Shown here piece by piece: positions 45,198-57,514 of a DNA stretch of 64,000 bases (its first letter is position 1; each line of letters opens with the position of its first letter). Under the pieces are notes generated by a model, which was not told the DNA's origin, did no database searches, and saw only the letters and a list, made by a program, of their open reading frames with translations. The stretch is taken from NCBI GenBank assembly GCA_905220665.1, contig CAJNAR010000160.1, positions 186,001 to 250,000 of the forward strand, given 5' to 3'. The position numbers were made by a program, and so were the translations under genes. The stretch is from Albugo candida (Eukaryota; Oomycota; Peronosporomycetes; Albuginales; Albuginaceae).

Positions 45198-46167
45198 GGT
45201 CGGCTGCGCGAAAGGTATAATTTTCATTTGCTGCTTCGTCAGTTCTGGCGTACTTAGCAACAATATAATTTTGTGAGCTGTGATTGGTTGGTTAGATCAC
45301 TTATCTGTGGCCGTAGTATTAATGTCTGTGGCCATAGCGGCTCCCTTTCTTTTATTCAACCCTTATCTCCAAAAATCAATAGATTAGCTGGAAATCGTGG
45401 CCTCTGATTGGTCTGGATAAATGCAACGGAATAAATAGAGTAAAATCACAATAAAAACTTCGATTTCTACAAACTCTGTACTACTTGATCTGCTTGGATG
45501 TAATGCTGCAGATGTTGCTGGTGCTGTTGGTGTACCAGCCGCCAATACTGATCAAAATCATTAACAGACAGTGGTATCACTTGATGACGGGAAAGTACGG
45601 TCTCAAGGGTAGCCCATTGTGGATGTCAACTGGCCAACAAGTAAATTAAAGATACAATTACTAGCAGTTAATGGAACTTGATCTCAATTACTTGCACTTA
45701 GTCACACTATACAATACCTGACAATTTCGGTCGTCACTAAGCCGCCGCTGGTACTGCCGATGATCTGTGCGCAGACCTGCTAGTGAAATTGCCCATCAGC
45801 TTTCAAAACATGGCACCAAGCTGCATTTTTAATATAGCCCGCTGGTTTTCATTTTGCTGTACAATGGCAGCAAGCGGGCCTTCGCAGTCAAGGCGAACTG
45901 CTGAATACACTAAGAGTAGACCCCCTGCAATGGATGAATTATCAGATCAATATAACTGCTGCCGGCACAATCAGCATAGAATAGAACTTACCTGTTGACA
46001 CAGAGATCCATATTTGAGTGAAAAATTAGAAACCGAAGATTCTTGTGTGACTTAATTGTATTTATTCGGTTGCATCTATTCAGAGCGATTAGAGGCCACG
46101 TTTTCCTATTAATCTATTGATTTATGGAGGGTGGGGGCTGATTAAAAAAAGATGGGGGCTGAATAAC

Positions 46168-46370
46168 CATTCTCTATTAGGAATGTGAAGATTGCGACTC
46201 GCGTTTAAAGGAAGACACTACTATTTTTACTTCAAAAAGCTACAAGAGATCATTTGACTTTTTATGCTACGTATATAATTTATACAAGAAAAAATCGTCT
46301 TTTTGATCGATATTTAAAAATCATTTGTGGTACAGAAGGCTCCACACAACCGATACGATGTAGTTTAAGC
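46168..46370. other. AT-rich spacer right of the transposon block
   Basis: Low-complexity AT-rich sequence with no frame or repeat recognised. Confidence 0.3.
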
Positions 46371-46870
46371 AATTGTTGAGCTGCTTGCATGATTCACGAA
46401 AAGTTGATATGCTCTGGAAAGAAATCCGCCCTTTGTGGAAAAGACAGCGAAAAAGACCAAGTACAGCAGACCCATTACTTGATACCCAACGACAACGTAT
46501 ACATATATATGAAGATAGTCAGCGAAGGTTAAGTACTGTACATCACGTTAGACGCTTTCGCAGCATGACAATATCGCGTTGGCGAGATAAACATTACGGT
46601 GAATTCACCGGGTGCGAGCACCTTCATCTTATTGTTACGAAGCTTCAATCAAGAGATACAATTACGCATAGGAAAGGCTCGCAAGATTGTCTTCTTCACG
46701 CTCCATCGAACGCATACTAACCTAAAGCGGTAGAAACCACCAGTTGTTCAGCTTATTTGAACATACTCTTTGAAGTCTTCAAGCGTTAAACTTTCGTCGT
46801 TGGAGGTGATTGATTGCGTTCGCAAAGTCTTTTTTCAAATCAATGATAGGCACCTTTGTGCCCATTGCTT
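46371..46870 (+). pseudogene. Decayed segment related to 61130-61590
   Basis: Shared blocks with 61430-61570: GCTCGCAAGATTGTCTTCTTCACGCTC at 46676 and CATCGTTGGAGATGA-like at 46795, plus GTTCAGCTTAT-TGAACA at 46746. The 115-codon frame 46373-46720 is arginine-rich and lacks a recognised domain. It is the continuation of the decayed segment interrupted by the transposon block. Confidence 0.4.
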
Positions 46871-47003
46871 TTGCATTTATCAAACCTAATTTGTACAGTA
46901 CATACAATCAATTAGACTCACAAAAGCATCGCGCACGTCTCAACCCAAGGTATAGGTTGAGGTTAAATGTCGCGTGTCGATTTATACGGGTGAACAGGAT
47001 ATA

Positions 47004-47017
47004 TGATCCGTTGAAGA
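47004..47017. repeat. LINE E target-site duplication, left copy
   Basis: TGATCCGTTGAAGA here is identical to 54055-54068. The length (14) and final A match the tRNA-type sites of the other LINEs. Its complement could be split 7+2+4+1 in the same way, but no tRNA cloverleaf is present. Confidence 0.85.
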
Positions 47018-47107
47018 CTTCTCAATTTGCCGGCTACTAAGTAACCCGCCAATTTAGTAAAACAACTCGAAAAAACAGCCTTTTTCAACTCCTTCCTCTC
47101 GAAAACA

Positions 47108-49575
47108 ATGGTTCAAGTCGACATATCGACACAACCCAGGGTGCTAGCGTCCACTTGTACTGACGTGGCAACCCTCATGAGTCACCCTGTTTTGGGTGAT
47201 TGTATGATTGTTGATCAGTCATCACCCCTGTGTGATGACGTGGAAAATACCCCCACCCCCAGTGTGACGGTACTGGTCAATACCGGTACTACAGGTGTCG
47301 GATGTGGTACCGGTGGTACATGCGGTACTGTCGTTGCCTCGTCACAGGATGACCCAAAGGCAACGGCAAGTGTGGACGACACTAAAAGTCCCACTTTGGC
47401 TGACCTGATCAGGTCACAGGAGTCCTTGCGTAAGGACCAGGCTAGAGCTCGGGCGAAATTTCGCGTGGAGCTCCCAAAGCCGAAAGCCTCGGACATCGAG
47501 TCTATAATGCGATTGTATGCTGATGGACAACATCCCGAGTGGTCGGTGTTGGCAGAAAAATTGGAGGCAGCGAAGCCTTTTAAGGTCTCCAAGGCCACCT
47601 TACCCATGATTCTGGAAACAGGTCAAGCGTTGGTGCGTACACCAAATGGAAAAATCCTGTCTTCCCTTATGAAGGATCATGGGAATCCAGTATTCGAGAG
47701 TCTACTGGAGAGCAGAGCTATTGCTCAAGTCTCAAAGATGCCTGGTGGCAATCTTCGAGTGATGGTTTCCACCGAGGATGCTTGTCAACAGATGGAATGC
47801 CAGCCGATAACCATCCTCGGGTCTCAATACTTTTTTTGGGAGTACGATTCTCTCGAATCCAAATACTACCTGGATATATTTGGAGTGGGCGTGGAGGAAG
47901 AACGGATTCCGATTTTACGTTCCCTTCACAGTCTAGGATGTCCAGTAGTCTTTGCTACTTTCCGCGAAACAGTTCCGTGCAAGGGTGTCGTGATGTCGAC
48001 GTGGAGAGTGTACTTTAGTACTCCTACGTGCCCTCCACAGCTGGTCCGCATCGGTAAAGTATGCGAACAAATTGCATACGAAAAGTTGCCTTACCCTGTG
48101 CGAGGGAAACACGCTCCTATCCCATCGGAACGACCACGTTTTGATCAACGTGGTCCTTATTGCTTGGATTTGTGTGCTATATCAACCACGGTAGCACGGC
48201 AACAACAATCGAACAAGCAAAAGAAACAGCAAAACCACATTCAAAATCAACCGCAACAAAAACAAAAAAATCAACCGAAACAAACAAACGCGCCAACGGT
48301 GCTCGTGGTGGCACCAAAAACGGTACTGAAGCCAGTTCACAGTCAAGAATTGGAAGCGAGGAAACCTGAACGGAAGCTCTCCGATCAAATCTCGTTGGAG
48401 CTCAATACTCCCCCAACTATCACACCACCAGGGGCATCAGCCTTATTGCAGCCGTCTCCTCCCATCCTCCAACTGACCAGTCAGTCATACTCACAACCAC
48501 GGGTAGAGCGGGATGGGGATGTATCCATGAAGTTGGCATGGACGAGTGGGAAACGTAACCGGGTGGAGCCGTTCGAACAAATGGTCTCCAAAGCACCACC
48601 TCTTGCGCTTCCGAAACTAGCGACGAGTAATTATTTTTCTGTGCTCGCAACTATGGAAGTGGAGATCGAAGAAATAAAAGCGGTTGCCAATCCGGAGAAT
48701 GGAAATCGCGTTCAAATCATCCCCGTGAAAGCACGGATGCCACAAGAGGTGGCCACCTCGAAAGAGGCGGCACACTTTTATCAGAAACGGCATACAACGA
48801 TCGAGAAATCGGAGCGACCAACCCGAGTTGGTGAAATAGGGGAGCTAATGGAAATCGACTCCAAAAATGCCCTTCACTCGCTCCGACCGGACAAGCTGGT
48901 TCAAGCGGATGCTTGCATCCCTCATGTGCGAAAGCTAATCCAGTTCTGCACAAATCCGGACAAAATCATCCGAGCGGCACTTGATCATCCTATCACGATG
49001 AATGGTGTGCTACTCGCTTGTATGGAGTCGAATGATAAAGCTTTGGATGAAGTGGCGCATCTACTCATGATAAATCGCGTTTTAGCAACACACAATCTCG
49101 GCGAAGATGTTACGTTTGCGACGCGATGGAGTCGCCACGTTGGTGGAAAAGTTCCCTCCAAACGATCGGTTTTGTTCGAGAAAGTAATGTCGTGGTGGAC
49201 GTCAGTGCCGGACATAGTTATCGGTTTGACTCGAGCAACGAAAGCTCTCGCGTTGTTGGAACTTTTATTCATGTGTACTGCTCCAACATTCTACACAAAC
49301 GATCACTGGATCCAATATCTCACCGATGGACCAGTGATCTGGATTCCGGGTCATCATTGTCGTTTACTTCCAACCAATGTGATCACATATCCTTCTTCCG
49401 CTCCGACGTTGGGATAAAGTGTTGGTCTCAATGGTTTGGAGGTAGATGGCGTGGACTACTTCATGGTGACATCGCTGAGCTTTCCGTCAATCTCAGCTTT
49501 TTTCCAGAGGAGCACACAACACTTCACCTCTCTCAACAAGATGGTGAAATGAGGTTGATTACTGGTCCACTTTAG
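47108..49575 (+). pseudogene. LINE E ORF1, one frameshift near 49400
   Basis: The ATG at 47108 opens 769 codons. Comparison with LINE A shows the true C-terminus continues in another frame to 49575, so one indel near 49390-49410 truncates the protein. Features: a Thr/Val/Gly-rich N-terminus, a coiled basic segment around residues 100-130, a Gln/Lys-rich linker (48190-48290), and the conserved C-terminal block DGPVIWIPGHHCRLLPTNV just before the lesion. It is the presumed RNA-binding protein of the LINE particle. No CCHC knuckle seen. Confidence 0.8.
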
Positions 49576-49576
49576 C

Positions 49577-52500
49577 GTGAATGCTAAGGGCTCCTCGATT
49601 ATTTCAACGTGGAACAATGTCTCAGCACTCACGGTGAATGTCAATGGAATTCATAAAATGGTCATCTTTTTATCGACCACTGCCTATCACAACACTCCAT
49701 TTGTTGTGTTCAAGAAACCAACTTTCAAGATCGCAACCAGCTGGACTCATTTCAGTTTTTATTATCCTCAAAAATGCAACACAAAATGTTTGTCAATGAT
49801 CACAACAGTGCTTTTCTCCATCCGACTCAAAACCGCAGTGGCGGCGTCATGACAATCCTTCGTTCGGACTTTCCCGGTTATACAACAGCTGAAGAACTCA
49901 CCGATCGAAGCATTCGAAATCGCTATTTGGTTTTGCGTCTTCTCATTCATGATGCACCGGTGTATATTCACAATGTATATGCACCGGTCAAGGCCGAGGA
50001 ACGAGTGGGTTTTTATGAGTTATTGCTTTTCAACACTTTCGAATCGACCGCAACACATATCGTATTTGGTGATTTCAACACACCACTTGATCCAGCTATC
50101 GATGCTTCGAGTGGAAGAATTCGACACGAACCAAGTCGATTAGCGTGTTTGGAATGGCTTTCACAGTTGGGTGTGGTAGACGCTTGGCGAATCCAACATC
50201 CGACTGAAAAAGTATTTACAGGACCATTACCGCGCAAGAATCGACTTGATTACATCTGCATGTCGGAAGAGCTATTCAATATGGTATACAAAACCTCTGA
50301 GTATTTTCGTCCACGACAAGCGGGGGATCATCTGGCACAAAAAGTAACTTTTGCAAATCCAACTCAATCACCCGGTCGAGGATATTGGAAATGTAATGAC
50401 GACTATTTGAATATTCTCAAGTTGTCGAAGCAATCAAATTGGAAGCGAATTTGGTGCTCGAACAGTTACGGACAACTTCGAATCCCGGTAAAATGTGGGA
50501 AAGTCGGAAGACGAAAATCAAGAAACAGCTTCAAAGCATTGAAAAAAAGGTTGCAAAAGATAGCCGACGTGATGTTGAGTCTAGCCAGCGTGTTTTGGAA
50601 GTCGCAGCAGCTCGATATCGCATCCAAGACACCAATGAGTCACGGTCTTTTTACGAATCGAGTCTCGAACAATTTCGAATCTCAGTCGAAAACAATGCGA
50701 AATACAACCAAGATGTAAGCTTCGACCATCACGTGAAGCATATGGAGAACTCTCTAAAGCATTTTTTTCGCCCTCCGGATAGTTCTTGTCGTCGCGTGCC
50801 GATCGAAAATGTTACAAAAAAATGTGGTACCGTGACATCGAACCCGAGGAAGATTATTGACGAATTCAGAGATCATTGGGGTGGTATCATGGGCTCTGTT
50901 TATAGCTCTGAGACCGACTCAAATGTTCCAAGTGAAAGAAAGCAAAAAAAGTTACTCGATTCGATTCAAGTTCCACTTGCCTCAGCAGAGCAAGACCGTC
51001 TCTCAACTCCCTTAAGTACGACCGAGATGGCGGAAGCGATCAATCACATGCGGAGTAGTTCTTCTCCAGGTATGGATGGACTACCAGCTGCATTTATCAG
51101 CTTCATCCGGAAACGTTTGGCGAGTGTCTGAAGATCGTGTTCGAATATCAGCTGGCAAGAGGAATTCTACTTCGATCACAACGTCACTCAGCAATCACAC
51201 TTTTATACAAAAAAGGATCACGAGGTGATCCTGGCAACTATCGACCGATCGCACTACTTTGCGTCGATGTGAAAGTACTTTCAAAAGTGTTGGCGTATCG
51301 ATTGCAACGTTTTGTGCCAAAATTGATCCATCAAGATCAAAAAGCATTTGTGCGCGGAAGGTCAATGCATCATCATATTCGACATCTGACCGACATCCAA
51401 GACTTGGTCACTCATCGTGAGGAGGAAGCTTATGCGACTTTTCTCGACTTTGAGAAAGCTTATGATCGAGTCAATTGGACGTACATGTTTCGCGTTTTGG
51501 AAAAAATGGGCGTTGGGAAAAGTTTCATCGACTGGGTTCGTCTTTTGTACAATAACACAAAGGCGCAGTTGATGATTAATGGAAATATCACACCATCTAT
51601 TACACCACAACGTGGAGTGAAACAAGGTGATCCTCTCTCAGCATTACTTTTTCTGATGACGATCGAACCTTTGGGAAATTTACTTCGTCAACATGAAGAA
51701 CATGGCATTTGGATTAATGGCACGACTGTCGCAACTGGATTATTTTTTGCGGACGATTCGACATTGCTTTCAGAGACACCAAATGGTGTTTTGACGCAAC
51801 TCGAACTCGTCCAAGTCTATTGCGATGGATCGGGTGCGAAACTCAACTTGAGTAAATCATCTTTGCTCTCGTTGAATCGGACCAAGCCATGTCCACGTAT
51901 TCCCAATTTGACCATAATGTGTCCGGAGGATTCGGTCAAGTATTTGGGTATTCCGTTCGGCCAGAAACCAACTCATTCGATGGTTATTTCAACTCTCGAC
52001 AAGCGTTTCTACAATGGGTTTGGTGTATGGTTTCGACGAGCACGAACTGTCCGTGGTCGACTACTGATTGCGCAGACGATGATTTTATCACGTTTGTGGC
52101 ATTACACGATGCACGTAGACATACCAGCAGCGACAATTCGACAGTGGCAATCGATGTTAAATCGATTTGTGCTTGGTCGGAAACACAAAAAAGATTCAAA
52201 ACATGTTCACCTAATCAGCAAAGAGTTTTTATATCTTCGCCGACAAGATGGTGGACTACAAGTTCCTTTTTTGGTGGGACGACTAAAGCTACAACGTATT
52301 CAATTCCTTCAGCAGTTCGCATCTGATGCGTCAACAATTATTCCTGCGAATTGGACAACTGCTTCGACGGAATTATTACAACTTATCCAACCTTCCTTTG
52401 GACCACACAAGCCGATGGATATATTCACCATCGCACCAAATCGACGTGGGAAAATGGTTCAATGGGAGAGCATATCGTCATGGTGGAAACAAGCATTTAG

Positions 52501-53998
52501 AATGTGGCATCAGATGGATTGGAGCATTTCAATATCAGATTTAAATGTTTCACAACGCCGTCAGTACTACATGGAACAGCCGATGTGGTTTCACTGCGAT
52601 CAAAAATTACATTACGAAGCTGCTACTCGTCATCCGAGTACGCAGAACGTTTGGTACAATCTTGGCATGGTGGATGAACCACATCGAACATTTCGAAAAA
52701 CGTTTGCTACACTTTTCGACGTTCGAAGTTTGCAAGCCTTTTTTCGTGAAAGCGACACATGGCCAACGAAGGAAGATTTTATCGACATGTATTACAACGA
52801 CGAAGAGCTGAACATATCGGATATGTCTGAAGAAAGGTTGCTAAGTCGACTTTACAATGAAGTCACTCAGATTCTTCAGCGTATCCACTCGACGATTGGT
52901 CTCATCACTTGGATTATACCAAATACAAGTGGCAGATCATTTTATGTGGGAGTTACAAGCAAGGAAAGGAAACATTATTTTCCATCTATTTCACGCTCAC
53001 AACTCTCACGAATCGTCTGGAAACCTCCCGAACCAACCAAGAGTCATCCGATGTCGACACATTGGTCATCACGGGAGAGATCGGACGCACTGGATTCCGA
53101 ACGAGTTCGAACTTTTATGGCCACATCACGGCATCTTCGAAAACGTGCATTACCAATTTTTGAGGATTTACAGTTTCGTCTAGCCTTTCGGATGTTGCCA
53201 GTTCGATCTCGTTTCTGGTTCTTAAAGGATATTCAGTCCGACATTATATTGTGCACGCAGCCTTCGTGTGGGGCAGTGGAATCCGATCAACATCTCTTTC
53301 TCGAGTGCGATCACACGACACAATTATGGAGGGAGTTACTCCCTAGTTGGGATCAGTTTTTCTCCTCTCGACCACGTTGGACGCATATCGCATGTGCAAT
53401 CGTACCAACACTACGGTTGGATTGGAAAGATTATTTATCAATTATCTCAGATTTATGGCTTGCATTGCAAGCGGTGACACTGCACTTCGTCTGGACAGAT
53501 CGGAATCGTCGTTTGTTCGATCATCGATCAGCAACTCCGACAGTTCCAGCACTTTCCGTGATCTACACCACGTTTAGTGCGCACGTTCGGTACTTTCGAA
53601 GACAGTGTTACGACCACGAGGAACGCATTCGGCTTGCAAAGGTTCTGAATCAACTCGAAACGCAAGGATCATTTGGTGGATTTTTCAGAAGCCGAAGATC
53701 ATTACTGCGGGTACGGCACAGACAAGTCAAAATGCAAGTGCAACTCAGTCCTAGTCCTAGTTGGCTGGTTATGCTCACCGTAGTGTGGCGCACACCTATT
53801 TGCAAACCACGGTACTTTTGGACCATTTTTACAACTTTACAACTTTACAACTTAACAGCATTTACAAGCTGGACACAGTCCCGTATTAAGGGTGCTGAGG
53901 CTACTACGATACGAGATTATCAACGAGAAGACATATTATCATCCCTCACAGGTATTTCACGAAACGTTTTTTATATGTATATATGTTATTTTAGATAG
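49577..53998 (+). pseudogene. LINE E ORF2 (endonuclease-reverse transcriptase), few frameshifts
   Basis: Starts one base after the ORF1 stop. APE-type endonuclease with VFGDFNTPLD (about 50065), PRKNRLDYICMSE and AGDHLAQKV. RT at 51137 onward: YRPIALLCVDVKVLSKVLAY, LDFEKAYDRVNW, GVKQGDPLSALLFLMTIEP and the intact catalytic box FFADDSTLLS near 51750. The C-terminal CTQPSCGAVESDQHLFLECD (about 53250) is a C-x4-C...H-x4-C zinc finger typical of LINE ORF2 ends. Frameshifts near 49665 and 50430 and a stop at 51131 separate four open pieces. The last 953-codon piece is open, though its final part past about 53730 has no counterpart in LINE A and may be 3' UTR. Confidence 0.85.
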
Positions 53999-54054
53999 CC
54001 TAGGCAACTAGAGAAGTCAGTTAGTCTAATTCTAGTAATATAGACACCTTCAAC

Positions 54055-54068
54055 TGATCCGTTGAAGA
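54055..54068. repeat. LINE E target-site duplication, right copy
   Basis: TGATCCGTTGAAGA, exact match to 47004-47017, directly after the LINE 3' end. Confidence 0.85.
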
Positions 54069-54357
54069 GCTTTGTATGTTTGTGCATAGGGATGATGTCT
54101 ATAGATAAATTAGTATGCATCAAAGTTCTGTGTAGGATCGTAGATTCTCTTACAGCTTTGCATCGCTCATTACTATTTCTGGTAGACTTGGATACTAGTA
54201 CGATATAAATTGCTTTCTTTTTCTTTATTATATTTTTACGTAGAATACATCTGGCTACCCCTCACTTGCTAAATATCATCGTGCGCAGCTCCACTAAATC
54301 GTTGCAGCATTGAGCATCACACTAGCACTACAGAGGCCTTTTTGTAATGGCTTAAAC
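54069..54357. other. Right flank of LINE E
   Basis: No frame or repeat recognised. Confidence 0.3.
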
Positions 54358-54800
54358 TCAACGAGGCGTGAATGAAGAGACCAAATCGGAATTACACTGG
54401 GACAACCGTACATGGACTGAGAATAAGACGATATCAATTCTCACCTTCTCTTCTAACTCTGTTCGAATGTTTTTATTCTTCAGGTATATTTCCACTCTCT
54501 TTGTAATGTCTTCCGACTCCATTGAAACGCTTCCAAACTTCCAAAGTCTTTTGACTAATGAATTCGAATGCATTGTAAACTATTCTAAAACGTATTTCAA
54601 ATATCTGACATCGTATTTCCATCTCTTTTCTCATGTTTTTATTCGGTATGTACGTTCTCAATCTCTGTACAAAGTGTTTCTTTCCGTTCAACCACTTCCA
54701 AACATGCAAACTCCTGTGTTCCAGGTGCAGTGCAGCAGATCAAACATTTTAAGCTTTTGCACTCGTAATTGTTTATACGCAAAGTGAGAATCTTCACAAT
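54358..54800 (-). pseudogene. Two degenerate tandem coding-like repeats
   Basis: Read on the minus strand, 54430-54540 and 54600-54705 are related units: VWKRFNGVGRHY... and VWKWLNGKKHF..., each followed by a Lys/Asn-rich AATAAAAACAT block. They read in different frames and have stops, so this looks like a decayed repeat protein segment. The overlapping 139-codon plus frame is not supported. Confidence 0.35.
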
Positions 54801-54929
54801 AAAAAACTGTCGAATCAGTTGAATACTTCCATAATTAAGCGCGTGGATAAAAAACTATGCAAATAGAATAATGCTCTCTTACTTCAATTTGACAGCCCAC
54901 TAATCAGTATCCTGCTATACGGTAATGGT

Positions 54930-55520
54930 CAGGCAGTATAGATATCACCGACGTGAAAAAGACACCGATTGCTCTGGATGAAGCGGGTCATAAGGATTCA
55001 AATTGATGCATCTATTGAAAGACCACGAAGAAAAGAGTAAAAGAGTGACAATATCGACACAGGTATCACGAGATAGAAGCTGCATCACACTCTAACAACG
55101 TTATTATATTGAATGTTTTATTGGTTTTATGTAATCAGAGAAAAAGAAAGATTACGACTATGAAAAGGACACAAAGAGACAACTTATAGTGATGCGTTTT
55201 TTTACAAATGTATTGATTTGCACCTACCTTGGGCGTTGCACCTAAATAAATTATTTATAGCATGAGTCTGGGTCGTCTAATATTTCATCAAATTGTTATG
55301 AAACTGCACACTTCTTTCTTGAAGTCTTTCCCGGCCCACAATCTTGTCAACTCTTCTTTGTGTGAAGATCAGCAGCAAAACCGCTTTTTTGAATTCCTGG
55401 AGCTGAAAAAATTCGGGCTAAGAAGGAAGGGATCTTACGCGCTTTGAAATACTACAGGTCTAAATCATTTGAAGGTGGAATTTAGGTATTTTCATTTCCT
55501 CCAGTCTCTATTGTTGGATC
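54930..55520 (+). pseudogene. Decayed family W copy
   Basis: Aligns in order with 61700-62200: GGTCATAAGGA-T-AATTGATGCA at 54987, AGAAGAAAAGA-TAA, GTCTGG-T-GTC---TTCCATCAAATG near 55267, and GATTCCTGGAGAT-like near 55395. The ATG frame 55262-55447 (61 codons) covers the second block. The parent gene is not recognised. Confidence 0.4.
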
Positions 55521-56240
55521 CAAGCAAAGATGAATCAAGAAATGCTCGGTGAGAATACACGTCCCTTTTCCTTACAACCATGTCAAAGAAAGTATACCTC
55601 GGGAGCAAAGAAAATGCTGTCATCAATTCGTCTACTCACATGAAACCTACAGGTGTTATTCGTTCGGTATATTATTTCTAGGTATGGTGTAGCTTTGTGT
55701 CGTCCGCTGGTTCGGTGGCTGATGATGAAGCCATGTCCAAAGTAAAAAGTGAGAAAATGCAATGAAGAGAGAGGTCAACTCTTGAAGTAGCCGAGACAGA
55801 CACATATGACCTTCATCATCTCCTATCGCGAGTCATCGCTTTCCCCAAATCAAATTTCAGTTACAATGGAAGATGCACAGGCTTAATGTTCAATGTTAAC
55901 TCTACTCTGTAATGCGTAACATCGTGTAGTCGTGCTGAGACTCCAACAACGCGCAATATTGGAACGAAGCGCCTCTATATCGATAAATGACACTCTATCT
56001 CGGAAAAAGTAAGCCTACGTGCAGAAATCTCTCAAGAGGCGGTCAAAAAACGGATTAGCATGCAGATTTTGACAGCAGTTTCTGTCTGGAGCTTTTAGAG
56101 AACCTTCCAGCTTCTGTATGGAAAATCCAGAATTATCGAAGTTTTGTTAAATTTGTTGCAGCATATTTCAATGACATTGCAGGCATTAATAAATCTAAAT
56201 AAGGGTTGATGCAGGTCATTAATGTAGAAATCGGTAATAC
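55521..56240. other. Spacer without a recognised gene
   Basis: AT-rich; only very short frames on either strand; no repeat to other parts of the window that I can align confidently. Confidence 0.3.
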
Positions 56241-56400
56241 CCTGAAACAAACACAGTTCATTCAACAGCCTCCTGACGCTTGATTCTCATTGATATCCCT
56301 AGTATTCAGTACCCTGAGTACCGAACTCTTTTCAAAGTCTCTGTTCACTTTAGTGTGCGCGGAGCGAAAAAAAAAGAGCTCTATTTCGCACAGGCTAAAA
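56241..56400 (-). pseudogene. Small family X fragment upstream of secreted gene 3
   Basis: Bases 56290-56350 align with 27497-27560 (TTGATATCC-TAGTAT, AAGTCTC-G-TCACTT), the region coding the basic helix of family X. Minus-strand orientation, divergent from the secreted gene at 56996, as at the other copies. Confidence 0.4.
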
Positions 56401-56879
56401 AATAACGTACTTGGTTTCTGTGGCTCCTTATCATTCTATCGATTGAATGAAACATAGTCTTGCACTGACCAATAGCTTTTATAAATGTGTGCATTCAAGT
56501 CGAATCAAATCTTCCCTTTGATCTGAATCGGCTCGATTTGTAGATAAGAAGTTTATCCGTCACGATGACTAATCGTAGCAGGCCGCTTATCAAGATAGAC
56601 GTTCACTTAGTAGAATCACAATCGAAAACTTTTGAAAGGTTACAACTGCTTTTTATCAATATCTAAATATTTTACTTGAGGAAACAATTCTTAAGGTGAT
56701 GGATGTATCATTTTCTATTTGGCGTATCATTTGCACTCGATAGCTAATCATTGAGATGGCATAGAATACTATGCTTACTCACATGGAAAGACCAGCACAT
56801 GTATCAGAGTCTTTACAATATACGTCAGATTACTGTACAACCCTAGATACGCGTGAATCTAGTCAAAATGACGTAATGA

Positions 56880-56995
56880 CAGCTTGATCAAAAAGGACGT
56901 GCGATTCCACACCCTTTACCAAAGTGATTTGACCGCATCAGTTCGATTCACAACTCCATTTGTTTTCGATTCCCCAGTAGCCAACAAAGTATCTC
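56880..56995 (+). promoter_or_regulatory. Conserved promoter of secreted gene 3
   Basis: Shares GATTCACAACTCCATTTGTT and the CCCCAGTAGCCAA block just before the ATG with the other copies. The FPR-like octamer is CCATTTGT, the weakest match of the four. Confidence 0.55.
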
Positions 56996-57514
56996 ATGGT
57001 CTTCCTCAACTACGCTGCAGTTTTCAGTCTATTCACTGTTTCATTTGCCAAGGTTTCTGTACAAGCTAGTCCAGATCCTGACAGTCAGCAACGTGAAACT
57101 GCGATCACATCCATCGAATACGATTGTCTACAACAATTTTCTGTGGATAAAGACTTCAAGGACAATTGCATGGGTACAATCAGACGCTCAGATTGCGATG
57201 AGTTAACCAATAAGAAACTTCAGGAAATCCTCACAGAATTTTTTCATGCCTCTGATCGAGTAGAGACCAGTATCAACTATGTTGCAAACCTGAATGCGGT
57301 AGACATCGCTGAAAAAGTAGCAGATATATTCACCGGTCACCCAGGGGAAGGCCATCCGGAAGCAATACAAGACTACTTTACTGGTACTTATAACGCAATG
57401 CTTAAGTCCGTACCGGAGAAAGCAGTGGATGCTCAAGTATTTGGAACCCAACCGCGGCATCCCAAATACCTATTCCAGATTTCTCGGTACCTCATGGACC
57501 TTTGCAACAAGTGA
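56996..57514 (+). CDS. Small secreted 4-cysteine protein 3, 172 aa
   Basis: Signal peptide MVFLNYAAVFSLFTVSFA, cleavage before K19. Mature protein with C-x13-C-x8-C (YDCLQQ..., DNC, SDC) and a final LCNK at the C-terminus. The middle is helical and acidic (LQEILTEFFHASDRVETS); a C-terminal HPKYLFQISRYL resembles secreted protein 2. Intronless. It is the most acidic of the three intact copies. Shared promoter, signal and cysteine frame point to common descent by duplication with strong divergence. Function unknown; candidate effector. Confidence 0.75.
   Translation: MVFLNYAAVFSLFTVSFAKVSVQASPDPDSQQRETAITSIEYDCLQQFSVDKDFKDNCMGTIRRSDCDELTNKKLQEILTEFFHASDRVETSINYVANLNAVDIAEKVADIFTGHPGEGHPEAIQDYFTGTYNAMLKSVPEKAVDAQVFGTQPRHPKYLFQISRYLMDLCNK

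Larger units (their letters stand above)
40238..46167. mobile_element. Composite of inverted-repeat DNA elements split by Copia
   Basis: GTTATTCAGCCC at 40238-40249 is repeated inverted at 46156-46167 (GGGCTGAATAAC). A longer inverted pair of about 100 bp lies at 40272-40370 and 45236-45345 (GCTATGGCCACAGA ... CAATCACAGCTCACAAAATTA). A second pair lies at 45352-45440 and 46060-46145 (AATCAATAGATTA, CGTGGCCTCT). No transposase frame is visible outside the Copia insert, so these look non-autonomous (MITE-like). Target duplications are not clear. Confidence 0.6.
47018..54054 (+). mobile_element. LINE E, full-length, flanked by a 14-bp duplication
   Basis: 7.0-kb non-LTR element. 5' end CTTCTCAATTTGCCGGC, a 90-bp leader, ORF1 at 47108, ORF2 from about 49577, and a 3' end GACACCTTCAAC. 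No poly-A tail. It is the least damaged LINE here, and its RT keeps both catalytic Asp residues. The flanks carry an exact 14-bp target duplication. It is closely related to LINE B. The ORF1-ORF2 order, APE-type endonuclease and C-terminal zinc finger place it in the broad L1/Tx1-like group (family knowledge; the clade is not certain). Confidence 0.93.

Noticed and set aside
54368..54787. 139-codon plus-strand frame with a hydrophobic middle
   Set aside because: The repeat structure is coherent on the minus strand; the plus frame looks like its shadow.
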